A DNA stretch of 64,000 nt from Endotrypanum monterogeii (GCA_000333855.2 CM007315.1:1-64000); one strand, 5' to 3'; positions 19,243 through 30,160 are shown, counted from the first letter of the stretch. Notes: generated by a model not told the origin, from the letters alone. Translations and numbers: made by a program.

Positions 19243-21019
19243 TCCATAACCCCATCCAGTGCATGTAGGAGTCGAGTGTTACAACTTCCTCCCCTTGTCC
19301 TGATTCCCTGCCACTATGCAAGATAGTCTTTGGTGAGCGGAGGTGAATCCACAGAGAGAGAAAAAAAACAGAAGGGGTCGCTGACAGGCGATATATAAGT
19401 GGTGCCTCTATGATTCTATGGAAATTGGTGGGTAAATAGTGATGTGTGTGTGTGTGTGTGTGTGTGTACGTCCGTGGTGGTGGAAGGCGGGAGGGGCTGA
19501 GATGGCTGTATTTGATGGCGCCGTTATCCCACACTCAAGACACTCCACAATAAGAACCACAAATCGGTTGTTGGGTGTGTCACAGCACACGAGACTCCTG
19601 CCTCACTTGCAGGAGTACAACAGCACCAACACCAGAACTAAAAGAAAAAAAAAGAGAAGCGAGAGATTGGGACAAAGGGGCAACAAAATGATGAGTCATT
19701 CTCTCCTAAAAAAAAAAAAAAGACGCACAGACAAGCGCTTCGTTCAATTTTTTCTTCCCTTCGTGCATCGTCGACCGTGCCCTCCAGCTCAGTAAAAGAA
19801 GTCCTACAGTTCAGAGCCCTTTGGTTAACGGATATTCTAAATGTGGTCAACCTCTCTCTCATTTTTTTTTACCTGAGGGGGATCGGAAGAAAGTGCAACG
19901 AGGTTAGATGAAATGCGCAGCGACAGAACTGTTTTTTTTTTTTAATTTATTATTCCACCTCGCAGCGTCATGTACCATGGCGATCGGGGGGTGAGCAAGT
20001 GTATGTTGGAAACAGAGCATACCACTCACATCCGTGCTGCTTCCCCTAGCAGCCCCGCGCGCTGCTTTGTAGCAGAGACACAATAGTATGACGAGAGTCG
20101 CTCGAATACCCCCTAAAGCGACGGGAATGTTCGCTAGAACACTACTGCGATTCTCACCGGAAGACAGCTTTTTTTTTCCTACAAAGGACTACATCACCGC
20201 ACGAACACAACAGGAAGAAACACACTCAGAAGTGTGTGTGTGTGTGTGTGTGTCATACCCATGCATACCTGCGTACACATAAACATGGATATTTCCACAG
20301 AAGAGGGGTGAAAAAAAAAAGGGAAGGAAGAAAGGGGGGTATGTGTTTGTGTGTGTGTGTGTGTGTGTGCGGAGAATAACCTTTTTTAAATATACTTTTA
20401 TAATAGTTTTCCTTTTTTTTCTGTATTCGCCAATTTACCTTGCTCTTTTATGATAGAATGGAGGGAAGGGGGAAGAAACCACCACCAAGGGACAACTTTT
20501 TTTTTACACACACACAAAAAAAAAAAAATGCTTTGTACTTCTCTGTGTCTCTTATCGTGTGCCGGTGTGCGTGATTCCTCATATCTGTGTGTGCGTGTGT
20601 GTGAAAAAGAGGCCCCGTCGCCCTCTTCGTCACCACGAGAAAGCGGGGAAGAAAGATGCTTTTTTTTTAAAAGGAGAAAATAACAGTCACCACAAAAACA
20701 AAACACCATGGGGAAAAATCGAAGCCTTCTTCACCTTCTCCAGTCATATTCTCGTCGCTCTTAAGATTTCACAGGTGCACGCCTCGAGGAGAGCACGGGC
20801 ACACACACACACACACACACACACAAAGATCAAGGATCAGTCCAAAGAGGAAAACAGGAAAGGGTCCAGAGAAGAAATCAGGCCACCAATGCGGTAGTTG
20901 ACAAGTAAAGAAAGAATCCAGGAGCTCATTGAAGCAGCTTGAGGTGTGGATTTGGGGGAAAGAGTGGCAGAGAAGGGACGGGGCCTTGAGCGAAAACATA
21001 TGGACGCACAGACTCAAGC

Positions 21020-21057
<38 letters not shown>

Positions 21058-21230
21058 TTGTGTGGAGAGGGGGGATAAAAATGTGGTAGCGAAAGTCACA
21101 AGTCCCTCAATGCTTCAGGCTGATACGAGGAACCTCAAAGGCACGATGACAGTACCTCACCTCAGAGGCACCGGTCCATTGTGGGTCTAGGCCCAAAAAT
21201 GTTCTCTACTTCCCTATCAGCGCCACTAGA
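19243..21230. other. Long intergenic region, mostly 3' UTR of the CCCH protein gene
   Basis: About 2 kb without a credible gene on either strand. It is dense in simple repeats: GT runs at about 19443-19467, 20236-20252 and 20349-20369, an AC run at 20802-20825, adjacent AT and GT runs at 21020-21058, and many A or T runs of 9-13. Long 3' UTRs are common for regulated mRNAs in Leishmania. Nothing here looks like an RNA gene to me. Confidence 0.6.
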
Positions 21231-21899
21231 TTACTCGACTGCCGCCGACTCCCCGAGCTTGTCCTCAGCGATATTTTCTGAATTATTCTCGGTAGTGGGG
21301 TTTTCAGACCCCTTCAGATTCGTCTCGGTTGCCGTCTTATCCTTGTCGTCCACCTTCTCCTTTGGCGCCGCCTCATCCTTCGCGTCTTCGCCGGTGCCGT
21401 GTACGCGGCACTTTTCACCGAATTGGCACGCGCGACCCTCCACGTCCTCATGCAGGAAGCGACACCCCTCGCCGAACTTGCACGAGCCCTGAAGGTGAAA
21501 GCAGCAGGCAGTCTGACGCTCCCACTCGCGTTGAGTTTCGAGTGTACCGCCGACGAACGGCTTCTTTCGGCGCAAGGGGAATCCACCCCGCCCGCCACGG
21601 AACCCGCCGCGCATGTTGCTGAAACCGCCACGTCCGGTGCTCGGATAGTACCAGTCACCCCGACCGCGACCGCCGCGGTATCCGGGCATCGCCGGCGGGT
21701 ACCCCTGCATAACGTTGTACATGGGGTTACCCATCGGATAGCCTTGCGGGTGCTGATAGTAGTTGACTGGAGACTGATTGTAGCCTTGCTGTGGCATGCC
21801 GCTCATGGGCTGGCTCATGTTGTAGCCCCTATCGTTGTATGCTGCACGGCCGTACTGTGGTCCGTGGCCCGGAGCATCGTATTGAGGACGTTGCATCAT
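21231..21899 (-). CDS. CCCH zinc-finger protein with RGG repeats
   Basis: Probable RNA-binding post-transcriptional regulator, 222 residues. Residues 1-75 are a Gln/Tyr/Met/Pro/Gly/Asn-rich prion-like segment. Residues 75-107 hold Arg-Gly repeats (GRGRG, GGFRGGRGGF), a typical RNA-binding and arginine-methylation tract. A canonical CCCH finger follows, Cys132-x7-Cys140-x5-Cys146-x3-His150, then a second degenerate Cys/His cluster (CQFGEKCRVHG). The C-terminal third is acidic and low in complexity. The frame stays open upstream through an AT microsatellite, which is not coding, so the start is the double ATG ending at 21899. Trypanosomatids regulate mRNA largely through such proteins. I cannot name the ZC3H orthologue. 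Confidence 0.88.
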   Translation of the reverse strand: MMQRPQYDAPGHGPQYGRAAYNDRGYNMSQPMSGMPQQGYNQSPVNYYQHPQGYPMGNPMYNVMQGYPPAMPGYRGGRGRGDWYYPSTGRGGFSNMRGGFRGGRGGFPLRRKKPFVGGTLETQREWERQTACCFHLQGSCKFGEGCRFLHEDVEGRACQFGEKCRVHGTGEDAKDEAAPKEKVDDKDKTATETNLKGSENPTTENNSENIAEDKLGESAAVE

Positions 21900-22485
21900 T
21901 GTGTCCAACGTGTAGTGGCAAGGGTTTGATATATATATATATATATATTCTATTGGGCATAATATGATGGACACGCGTTTGGCGGAGGGGGAGAGGAGGG
22001 AACACAGAGAACGAGCGAGGCGAGGTGAATAGGGCCGTGTGGAGGATTCAAAGATGGGTGAAAAGGAAAGGTGACACTCAAGAACATTCGATGGCGACAT
22101 GTCCGCATTATTCACACCTCACAGTGGGTGGAGTGGGAAGGTGTCTTGCACACATTAGAAGGGATAGACATGAAAGTGCGATGCACAAAGGAGGGGGAGC
22201 AATCCACACGTACGCTCAGAGAAATTTTACATACCGGCTTCATGCGACGGAACACCAAGAGATACAATGGTCACCGAAACACTACATCGTGAGTGATAGC
22301 AAGCATTCCCGAAACGACGACCCCTCACACAGACTCTTACCTACCCTCTTCCTTACTTCCCCCAAAACAAGGCAAAGGACAGGAAAACACACAGCGAGTG
22401 CCAGGTGTGTCTTGTCAACCCTCCTCCGGACGTACAATTCACAATAAATCGAGGACCGACTCGTGGAGTAAGAGAAGTGGCATTC

Positions 22486-22534
<49 letters not shown>

Positions 22535-22772
22535 TGGCATAATTTTGAGGCGAGAGTGCGGGTCAGGTGTACCTGGTCGAACCCGTGGGGGAAAAAGATA
22601 TCAAGATTTCCTGGCGCCAACGAGCTCACTCTGGGGCAGTGCCGTAAGCGCACCGAGAGTGACAAAAAAAAAAAACGGAAAGCCGAAATGCACAACAAGG
22701 ACAGAGGAGGAAGCGAGCATTCGTACACACTTAATGTGAGCTATACATCGAATCGAGAGACGTGCCGGGGTA
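21900..22772. other. Intergenic with AT and CA microsatellites
   Basis: Holds an AT run (21931-21949) close upstream of the CCCH gene start, an uninterrupted CA21 run (22491-22532) and an A12 run near 22663. No gene seen. Confidence 0.65.
22491..22532. repeat. CA21 microsatellite
   Basis: Forty-two bases of perfect CA repeat in an intergenic region. Read on the minus strand it is GT21, lying in the predicted 3' UTR of the 512-residue protein gene. Confidence 0.95.
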
Positions 22773-24311
22773 TCATGAAACGGTCATCATCTCCTCAGGA
22801 TGCTCTTCTTCCCCAGGCAGCTCTTCTTCCCCAGGCTGCTCTTCCTCCCCAGGCTGCTTTTTCTCTTCTTCTTCGGGCGGCAGTCCCACTTGCTGCAGAC
22901 GCAGCAGTTTCTCGTCAAAATAGTTCTGGATCCACAACTGAGCTGTTTCAGACATTTGTGTGATGGGCTGATAAGACATGGATTTCATTATGTACTGCAT
23001 GGATGCGGAGTCGGCCGGCTGCGGGGACTTGGCGGAAAGGTGAAGCGTGCGCATGAGATCGACGACGCCGTTTTCCGTGAGCGATTTCACCACGTTTTGG
23101 GGGATATCCATAATGTAGGGCTCGCCACGGCGGGAGATGAAGTGATTGCGGGCGAAGTAAAACAGGTCCTCAAACACCACTAACGCCGCTTTTCTCTCCA
23201 CCAGGAGCCGGTCGCGCATTTCCAGTACCAGAGGTTGTGCATCGCTCCAGTCGAGGTCATCAGCGGCGGAAGCGGCAGAGTCCACGCGACGATCTTGCTT
23301 CGTATCTCGACAAAAGGGTGACGACTTGCTTTCCTGGTCGTCGGCGTCGTCGTCGGCCGCGGCTCGATTTTTTGCCCGCTTCATGTACGTCTCGTAGAAC
23401 ATCTCGTCATTCGTGATCGCCATGTAGGCTTCATCTGCGACGCGGAGCAACTGATCCTCGTCAAAGGTGGCCCCGGTGAACTGAGGCTCAGCGAAGTTGG
23501 TGATGAGATTGACGGGCATTTCGCTTGGCGTCTCGCGGTCAGACACACGCAGCGACCCACACCACAACAGCCATAGCCGATCGCGCTGATCAATTTTGAA
23601 GTAGAGCACCATTCGTGTCACGTACTTGTGCTCGGTGTAGTAGAAATGTTGAACGATGTTCCCGCACAAATGTTTCACTTCCAGTGCGATGTTGCCCGAA
23701 ACACTTCCCTCGGTACTCAAAAATGTCGGGCCATCGTATGTAACGCAAATAGAGAAGGGGTCGCACTCGGCTCGCTTTCGGTCGAAGATGCTGTACTTGT
23801 TGGTCCGACGTTGTACAATACACACCCGAGGACTCCACACTACCCTGATGATGCTATTTTGGAACCCTTTCGGGAGGATGAACTTCTGAAGGATACCCTC
23901 CGGCTTGCTCTTTCGTGCCAAAAAAGCAGCCAGCGTATCACGGTTGAAGACCTCGACAAGCGTACTGACTTCTGTCTCACCGTTTTCGTCGGTCTTCTCC
24001 GTTGTGCAGAGATAGGTCCCCGCGATCGGGGAGGCTTCGGAAAGGTCTTGTTTGAAGCCCATCTCGATTGTGTTAGCGTCGAGATCTTTTCCCTGTCTCC
24101 GCACCACCTCATTCGCTCTCATGTCTGTGGTGTACCAGCCACGTGGAAAGTTGTGCTCGAACACCACCGTGTCAGGGATGCGGACCCCGTAACACCCCTT
24201 CATCGTCTTGGGGTTGCGCTTCGCGAGAATGTTGTACAGCCCTGTAACAACATCATCCCCCTCGAGGGGGTGATTTTTCATCCATGTGTGGTCCTTATGT
24301 GCACGCGGCAT
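22773..24311 (-). CDS. Unrecognised 512-residue protein with acidic repeat tail
   Basis: Not recognised. The first 420 residues look globular and well conserved in style, with aromatic and basic stretches such as GFQNSIIRVVWSPRVCIVQRR near 163-183, IRVVWSP being the most distinctive. An acidic, Asp-rich insert lies at about 325-350. The C-terminus (about 480-505) is a short tandem hexapeptide repeat, PGEEE plus one variable residue, three times, coded by an 18-nt DNA repeat at about 22798-22856. Broad conservation of a globular protein of this size suggests a housekeeping or flagellar role, but I cannot support either. The start is the ATG ending at 24311; one upstream codon is open but not ATG. 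Confidence 0.8.
   Translation of the reverse strand: MPRAHKDHTWMKNHPLEGDDVVTGLYNILAKRNPKTMKGCYGVRIPDTVVFEHNFPRGWYTTDMRANEVVRRQGKDLDANTIEMGFKQDLSEASPIAGTYLCTTEKTDENGETEVSTLVEVFNRDTLAAFLARKSKPEGILQKFILPKGFQNSIIRVVWSPRVCIVQRRTNKYSIFDRKRAECDPFSICVTYDGPTFLSTEGSVSGNIALEVKHLCGNIVQHFYYTEHKYVTRMVLYFKIDQRDRLWLLWCGSLRVSDRETPSEMPVNLITNFAEPQFTGATFDEDQLLRVADEAYMAITNDEMFYETYMKRAKNRAAADDDADDQESKSSPFCRDTKQDRRVDSAASAADDLDWSDAQPLVLEMRDRLLVERKAALVVFEDLFYFARNHFISRRGEPYIMDIPQNVVKSLTENGVVDLMRTLHLSAKSPQPADSASMQYIMKSMSYQPITQMSETAQLWIQNYFDEKLLRLQQVGLPPEEEEKKQPGEEEQPGEEELPGEEEHPEEMMTVS
22798..22856. repeat. Coding 18-nt minisatellite
   Basis: About three tandem copies of an 18-nt unit inside the 512-residue protein gene, encoding PGEEEQ, PGEEEL and PGEEEH. 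Copy number could vary between strains without shifting the frame. Confidence 0.8.
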
Positions 24312-24919
24312 CACACCAAAGAGACGCGTGCCGAAAAAGGGCGATGAATCGATGCGAGTAGGGGAGAAGAGCGGAAACCCTCCAGGGGGGGGGGGGTAAA
24401 AAAGAGAGAAACAAACAAAAAAAAAAGATTTGGTGTGGTACTCGAAAAGAGTAAAATCGCCGCTTTTTCTTCGATTTTCAGTTTTGTGTGTGTGTGTGTG
24501 TGTGTAATGGGTACGCGATGGGTTCCCAAAGAAACATGTATGCGCATAATTTGCAGAGGGGGTGGGGAGCGCAGAAAAGGATATATGCGTGAAGAAAACG
24601 GAAAACGATAATCAAGAGGGAACAGGGGGGGGGGGTAGGATAGACAAACGAGTGAACATTGAGCAGCAGTGAGCGCAGGAGTGGCCCTAATAGAGTCTGG
24701 CTGTTGTGGCAAAGGGAACGAAAGGGCCATGCGGATTCATGCCATCAACTTCATATATTCGTACCCATTAGGTATCAATGCACACTCGCACCATTGACCG
24801 CAGTGCTCCAGGAGAAGTGCACGACTCATGCTCGTGACAAATATTTACCAGTACTCCAGCACACACGAAAAGGGATACGCTCAAGCACAGACATGTGTTC
24901 GCGAGGGACGTATTCGATT
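24312..24919. other. Intergenic
   Basis: Contains a G12 run (24386-24397) next to A-rich DNA, a GT run (about 24485-24505) and a G10 run near 24627. These read as pyrimidine tracts on the transcribed-sense minus strand. No gene seen. Confidence 0.6.
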
Positions 24920-26014
24920 TCAATCGCGCCATCCAACATATACTTCATCTGTTCGAAAACGCTGTGTGATAGTCGCCTCTGTCATGGTGGTGAAGGAACC
25001 ACTGAGGTACTGAAGCAGACCAGCGTATGCAATCATGCATCCATTGTCGATACAGTATCGCTGGTCCATGTCAAAGCAGCGACCGCCACGCTCTGCGGCC
25101 ATGAGCTGCATCATCTCCTGGAGTCGCATGTTGCAGCCGACACCGCCGACAATGAGTACATCCGATACTTTGATTTGCGACATGGCACGCTCCGTCACCT
25201 CGACGAGCATGGCGAAAATCGTTTCTTGCAGAGAGAAGCAGATATCGTCCGTGTTGAACGTTTTTCCAGGCGGTACCGGTGGGCGTGTCAGCGGTTGGTT
25301 CGCCTTGCGCCGCTTGTCGGAGACCTCGCAAGCGCCCGGCTCACTGAACTGAGGGTGGCACACAAGCTGCTCGACATAGGAAAGAATGCCACTAAAAGAC
25401 ATGTCCATTCCTTTAACCGTGTACGGCAGGCGAATGTAGCTCGTACCCCTCTTGGCCTTCTGTTCGATATTATACCCGGGTGCCGGATCATTAGAAATCC
25501 CGAGGAGGCGGGCCACACGATCGAGGCAATTGCCCACGGCGATGTCGATTGTCTCGCCAAATATGCGATAACGATGGTCAGAGTAGGCGATGACTTGCGT
25601 GTTGCCTCCACTGACGTAGAGCACCACAGGGTTTTCGCTCTTCGTGACGACACGGCCCATTTCAATATGTCCGATGCAGTGGTTGACTCCCACCAGCGGC
25701 CTCTCCCAGAGGAGGGATAGTGTTTTGGCTACGGTGCACCCAACAGAAAGCGGAGCTCCCATGCCTGGACCCTTGGTGTAGGAGATAATGTCGATGTCGG
25801 CAGGTGTCACACCGGCCTCCTGCATAGCGCGCTGTACGACCTGCAGCACGTGCTGGGAGTGGTGAATAGCCGTCTCGCGTGGCAGGAACCCTGTCCCTGG
25901 TGGAGTGATGTACGTTTCACGAACATTGGAGAGCACTGCACCGGTTTGATTCACAACACCCACACCTATTTTGTTTGCGCTTCCCTCGATTCCCAAGGAG
26001 AGCGTACACTTCAT
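24920..26014 (-). CDS. KAE1: KAE1/OSGEP, tRNA t6A biosynthesis (KEOPS) ATPase
   Basis: Catalytic subunit of the KEOPS complex, which transfers threonylcarbamoyl to A37 of ANN-decoding tRNAs, in cytosol and nucleus. The 364 residues match eukaryotic Kae1/OSGEP (about 335-390). The N-terminal ASKHA motif [14 protein letters not shown] is present. The metal-binding histidines His112 and His116 lie in [11 protein letters not shown], the form typical of Kae1 rather than the mitochondrial Qri7. YVSGGNTQ and the late GGVGCN motif also match. The frame is open 66 codons upstream but has no ATG there, so translation starts at the ATG ending at 26014. No organellar presequence is seen, which supports the cytosolic paralogue. 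Confidence 0.95.
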   Translation of the reverse strand: MKCTLSLGIEGSANKIGVGVVNQTGAVLSNVRETYITPPGTGFLPRETAIHHSQHVLQVVQRAMQEAGVTPADIDIISYTKGPGMGAPLSVGCTVAKTLSLLWERPLVGVNHCIGHIEMGRVVTKSENPVVLYVSGGNTQVIAYSDHRYRIFGETIDIAVGNCLDRVARLLGISNDPAPGYNIEQKAKRGTSYIRLPYTVKGMDMSFSGILSYVEQLVCHPQFSEPGACEVSDKRRKANQPLTRPPVPPGKTFNTDDICFSLQETIFAMLVEVTERAMSQIKVSDVLIVGGVGCNMRLQEMMQLMAAERGGRCFDMDQRYCIDNGCMIAYAGLLQYLSGSFTTMTEATITQRFRTDEVYVGWRD

Positions 26015-26317
26015 CAGTGACAAGTCAGAGTGCTGTTGTCGAACTGAGGGAGAGGCATAACGAACCACCGGAGCAATTAAAGAGGTGTAGCGCGGGTGAA
26101 GAGGAGGTAAAGGTAAATGAGAAGCAAGAAAAATGATGATAGAGGCAAGGAGAGGAGGGGGGGGAGTGCGAGCAACACAAGATAAGACTGTGTACCCGCG
26201 AGTACTTGCCACTAAACGTGGAAAGAATGGAGGGGATTTGGAGTTCCAGGGAAGGAAAGTTGTTGTGCGCGAGCAGGGTAGCGTGTGCTCATTTTCTGCT
26301 CACATGGTTCGGTGCGC

Positions 26318-26351
<34 letters not shown>

Positions 26352-26419
26352 TATGCTGCCCAAATCTTTTCTGGGAAAATATATATATATATATATATAT
26401 ATATCAAATCCGGAGGACT
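26015..26419. other. Intergenic with GT and AT microsatellites
   Basis: Holds the KAE1 pyrimidine tract, a GT run (about 26321-26348) and an AT13 run (26379-26404) that lies only 15 nt past the stop codon of the next gene. No gene seen. Confidence 0.6.
26379..26404. repeat. AT13 microsatellite
   Basis: Perfect AT repeat, 26 bases, immediately downstream (minus-strand sense) of the stop of the 83-residue protein gene. Confidence 0.95.
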
Positions 26420-26671
26420 TTACTTGGTCATCCCGAGATCGTTGCGCGCCATTCGGCTTATCAAGTTGCGCTTCGCCGCGTAGGCTTTTTGCCGCTCAGG
26501 ATGCCTTTTACGCCGCTTGATGGCAGCAAAGGCGGGTGAGTACGGGGCAGTGGCCTGCTGATACGTGGCGACGTCACGCTCGTTACGCGACGCGAATGCT
26601 GCGCTGTACGCGATGCCATCCGCGTATAGCTGCCGCTGCAGCTGGAAGCGAGTGAATGTCACCCGAAACAT
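26420..26671 (-). CDS. Small basic protein, probably mitochondrial, function unknown
   Basis: 83 residues, strongly basic, not recognised. The N-terminus MFRVTFTRFQLQRQ has no acidic residues and alternates hydrophobic with Arg, like a trypanosomatid mitochondrial targeting sequence. The C-terminal half is Lys/Arg/Ala-rich (AIKRRKRHPERQKAYAAKR). Size and charge would suit a mitochondrial ribosomal protein or another RNA-associated factor; this is inference. Third codon positions are GC-rich like the neighbouring genes, which supports a real gene. The start is the ATG ending at 26671; the frame continues upstream without an earlier ATG. Confidence 0.65.
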   Translation of the reverse strand: MFRVTFTRFQLQRQLYADGIAYSAAFASRNERDVATYQQATAPYSPAFAAIKRRKRHPERQKAYAAKRNLISRMARNDLGMTK

Positions 26672-27306
26672 GGAGGTGACGACTGTCGATGCTCTCTGCA
26701 GCGACGACGTCCGCACGACTGCACTGCAGTGTTCGTCGCCGGCAACGCACGCGAATTGATGTCAGGAAAAAAGAAATAAGGTCGAGAAGGATGGATGGAG
26801 AAAAGACAAGCAGGTAAGCTCATTGCATCAGTGTTCAGATACTCAGAGAAAAAATGAAGAGGGGATGCTTTTGAAAATAACAGGGAGTCACGACAGCACA
26901 CAAACCGCCGCAAACCGATCTCGCCTCTTGTCTATCTTTACGTTCGGACAGAGCCGAGACGAGAGTTTTCCTTTGAGAAAAATATAACTCTCTCGTTTTT
27001 TTTTTTTGGGGGGGGGGAGGGGGGGGGGGGCGATTCCGTAAGTCACGCTCCGCACTTTACAAACCGCCTCTGAGCAGATTCTTTTCTCGAATTCAGTGCA
27101 TAGGAGTTGGACGCCGTTCATTCGCCTTCGTATGCTTCTTGTGAAGCAAACATTTGTAGGTAGAGAAATAATAATAATAAAAGTACTCCCCAGGAACAGG
27201 CCTGCGACCGTAGCGCCCAACGCGCACTCGTGCCCTTCCTCCATCCGCCTCCTCTGCCACACCTCCCCGAAACAGTTTCCCGCACCGCAGTGGCGTGAAC
27301 ACCCTT
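26672..27306. other. Intergenic with long G-tract
   Basis: Contains T12 followed by a nearly uninterrupted G-run (G10-A-G12, 27008-27030), which is a C-run in the minus-strand transcript sense. Also holds short ATA repeats near 27168-27180. No gene seen. Confidence 0.6.
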
Positions 27307-29667
27307 CTAGTAGAGGTACTTATTTTCCGCTGGCTCGGCGACCTCGTGGCGCTTGTGCACCAACATGAGTGCTGCTGATACCATCAGGAACGGTACGAGC
27401 AGCGTATACTTTATGGTGTCCATGAAATGCATATTGAAGCTGAGTGAGATGGAATCTGTAAAGGACTGCCCGTTCGGCAATGTTAGGACCACGTTCAGTG
27501 ATGAGTATATCCTCTGCAACGGTGCGCGCACCTTCACAAGATGCGTTCCTGGTTTGCTGAAGTGACTGTGGTAGAGACGTATGCGGGTGCCAACAGTGAT
27601 ATCGACGATGTAGTGACGTTGTGCCGTAGCCGGTCGGGCGTCGTAGATGACAAACTCGATATTGAAGGAGTCGCCTTGAATGTCGCGAAAGGTGCGGAAA
27701 TTGGGTGATATCGCGACACCCACGTAGTTGCCACTCGCGGTGAAACCATTGGTCCCCTTCGTCTTGCTGGGCCACGCGTTCATAGCGGTGTACGGTGTGC
27801 TCGTCTCAAAGACGTAGACGCCGCCGTGGATGGTGGTGACAACGAGGTCTATCTGACCGTTACCAAGAACGTCATCAGCGAGGACCAGGGTCGAGGACTT
27901 CTCGTCGATGTCGATCGTCTCGACACAGCCTGTGTCACCGCTCACAAGGTAGACGCGGCCGTTGTGTGACGGCACAACGATATCCAGGCCCTTGCTGGTC
28001 ATCATACCATTGAGATTGACCAGCAGCACTGGAGCCACGATAGAGCCACCCGTTACGATAGGAAAGGATGGAAGTACTGTGCCGTCGCCTCCGTGCAGAG
28101 CGTAGATAAGGCCGGAGGTGGTGCCGAAGACCACGTCCACGTTACCATCGCCATCGACATCACCGAATGTTACACGGTCAGCAACGCCACCGATGACGTC
28201 CCTGGTCCACATGACGGCTCCCGTTGAGTTGTAGCACTGTATCTTACCTTCTGTGTCGCCGATGCAGATGTCTAGCAAGCCGTTGCCAGTAACATCCTCC
28301 GCGGTAGGGCTGGCAGAGAGAGGGCCAAGCAGCACCGGCCACCCTTTCAGAGATTCCCCATCCGCCGTGAATCCAAACACGAAACCTAAAGAAGTGCTGA
28401 CATATATCTCCATGGACCGATCTTCGTCGGCGTTGATGACAAGCGGGGTGCTGAGGGCGTAGGCGGCGTTGGGGCCACTCTTGGTAGATGCGTGCAGCAC
28501 GCGGGCCCATCGGGTCTCTCCTGTGACAAGGTTAAGGCAGACGACTGCCGTGGCGACAAAGTCGTTGGGGTCGACCCCGTCTGAAAACCGCTCAGGCTGC
28601 GTCGCGATGACCTCTTCGCTGAAGAAGTAGCTGACATGCAAAATGACATCCAAGTCGCCGTTCTGGTCCACATCCGTTACCACCGGGGTTGATAGAATGT
28701 GTGCGTCGACCTTGATCTCGTCCTTGCTGATATTTACCTCGGCCACTCGCCGAAGATTGGGAGCCTCAAAGCTTTCCTCCGCCGTACCGGTGGTCTGCTT
28801 CACCGTCTGGTAGAGCTCGGGGTGAAAAAGAAGGTCCAGCGACGCGCGCGCCTCCGGACTGAGGTGACTAGTCGGGCCAATTTCTACCTTCTCCCATGGT
28901 AGAGCTGTTGTGTTGGTGTCAATGTCGAACACATCATCATCCTCGATCCACGGCTCCATATCGTCCCCCTCGATCTCCATTGCCGCCTTTGCTGGAACAA
29001 TGTCGCCTCCGTCCTTGTTGAAGTCCTCCACCTTCGTTGGTGCATTGCCTTCTTGATTGGCGAGATGGCGACGACGGCGCTGCTGCTGCGACCTGTCAAG
29101 CATGATCGTGAGGTCATCCATGTGGCGGGCTTTGATGATTTCCTGCAACACAACAGTGTTTCTGATGGGTATGCCGGGTCGTACGGTGGCCGCCTCTTGG
29201 GGTGACAAGTTTTTTTTTACCCAGTTCTTCTTCATGACTAGTGGAGGGACCTGTAGGTAACCCTGCACCTTCCCTGTCGGACTGAAAATGACGAGTTCGC
29301 CGGTGTACAGTGCCACCAACCACTCGACCTGGCCGTCACCGTTCAAGTCGACTGGAAGCGGACTTGCATACGTTTTCACGCGGGGATGCACGAAGGGAAA
29401 GCCGGGAAGGTCCTCTCCAGTAGGGCCATCGAGAGCCTCTAAAAACTGTGAAAAGGTAGGGATGAGAACCTCCTTGTGGCCATCGTGCGCTAGATCTACA
29501 ACACGGGGTGTGGCATACACGCTACTGCCCACACGCGCCGACCAGCCGAGGTTAATGCCATAGTAGCACTTACTTGTAGTGTTGGGAACAAGCTCCTCTA
29601 GATCGCGTGCCCTGCCCAGCGAGACGAGGAGCAGCGCACATAGCGCTAAATAGAAATGAGCGATCAT
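27307..29667 (-). CDS. DEX1-like FG-GAP repeat type I membrane protein
   Basis: 786 residues. The N-terminal signal peptide (MIAHFYLALCALLLVSLGRA) is followed by a large lumenal or extracellular region of beta-propeller FG-GAP/VCBS-type repeats with Ca-binding Asp loops: DLNGDGQVE, DVDQNGDLD, DVTGNGLLD, DVDGDGNVD and DVLGNGQID. A charged, Asp/Glu-rich insert lies between about residues 180 and 260. A membrane segment near 755-772 (LLVPFLMVSAALMLV) leaves a short cytosolic tail ending NKYLY. The layout matches plant DEX1 and related protist proteins with integrin-alpha-like propellers. Function in trypanosomatids is unknown; surface or secretory-pathway adhesion or calcium roles are inference. 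The start is the first ATG. Confidence 0.88.
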   Translation of the reverse strand: MIAHFYLALCALLLVSLGRARDLEELVPNTTSKCYYGINLGWSARVGSSVYATPRVVDLAHDGHKEVLIPTFSQFLEALDGPTGEDLPGFPFVHPRVKTYASPLPVDLNGDGQVEWLVALYTGELVIFSPTGKVQGYLQVPPLVMKKNWVKKNLSPQEAATVRPGIPIRNTVVLQEIIKARHMDDLTIMLDRSQQQRRRRHLANQEGNAPTKVEDFNKDGGDIVPAKAAMEIEGDDMEPWIEDDDVFDIDTNTTALPWEKVEIGPTSHLSPEARASLDLLFHPELYQTVKQTTGTAEESFEAPNLRRVAEVNISKDEIKVDAHILSTPVVTDVDQNGDLDVILHVSYFFSEEVIATQPERFSDGVDPNDFVATAVVCLNLVTGETRWARVLHASTKSGPNAAYALSTPLVINADEDRSMEIYVSTSLGFVFGFTADGESLKGWPVLLGPLSASPTAEDVTGNGLLDICIGDTEGKIQCYNSTGAVMWTRDVIGGVADRVTFGDVDGDGNVDVVFGTTSGLIYALHGGDGTVLPSFPIVTGGSIVAPVLLVNLNGMMTSKGLDIVVPSHNGRVYLVSGDTGCVETIDIDEKSSTLVLADDVLGNGQIDLVVTTIHGGVYVFETSTPYTAMNAWPSKTKGTNGFTASGNYVGVAISPNFRTFRDIQGDSFNIEFVIYDARPATAQRHYIVDITVGTRIRLYHSHFSKPGTHLVKVRAPLQRIYSSLNVVLTLPNGQSFTDSISLSFNMHFMDTIKYTLLVPFLMVSAALMLVHKRHEVAEPAENKYLY

Positions 29668-30160
29668 CAACGTTTAGTGCACCGCGTGGGGCACGGAGTG
29701 TGCTCGCAGTTGGGTCAAGTATGCAGACGGGAATGATGAGCTAAGAGTCGGATGTGTGTGTAAATGTGTGTGTGTGTGTGTGTGTGCGAGAGTGAGATGA
29801 ACCCCGGTCCACCGAAAGTGTTTCTGGTGATCACGTCAGTGAAGTCGTTTTTCGTAAAAAAAAAAGAAGTCAGTCAGTCGCAATGACGAGGGACGTATAA
29901 TATAGGAGCAAAACCAGCGATGGACCGTGACCCACCGTCGTGGTGGAGAGCATTCATGATGTCCGCGGATACGCGCATGATAAAAAAGGTAACGAATGCA
30001 CCGAAGGTGAATAAAGTATGCGATCTTTTTTCCTTGTATCAAGTGTTGAGATGTCTTCCGGTGACGCGGAGGGGAGGGCAATCTGCCAATACGAGAATTT
30101 CGACCCCACAGGCACGACAAGAGAGATACACGCCAAAGCAAGCGCACCCGACTTGGTCCA
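29668..30160. other. Intergenic with GT microsatellite
   Basis: Holds a GT run (about 29765-29786), an A10 run near 29857 and ordinary UTR-like sequence. No gene seen. Confidence 0.6.

Noticed and set aside
23628..24347. 239-codon plus-strand frame opposite the 512-residue protein
   Set aside because: Antisense shadow of a globular minus-strand protein, with no start context of its own.
26014..26212. N-terminal extension of KAE1
   Set aside because: The frame is open but has no ATG, and the conserved protein begins at the ATG ending at 26014.
29836..30147. 103-codon minus-strand frame between the FG-GAP gene and the 127-residue gene
   Set aside because: It has low-complexity ends, UTR-like composition and no acceptor fit; it lies in the spacer after the 127-residue gene.
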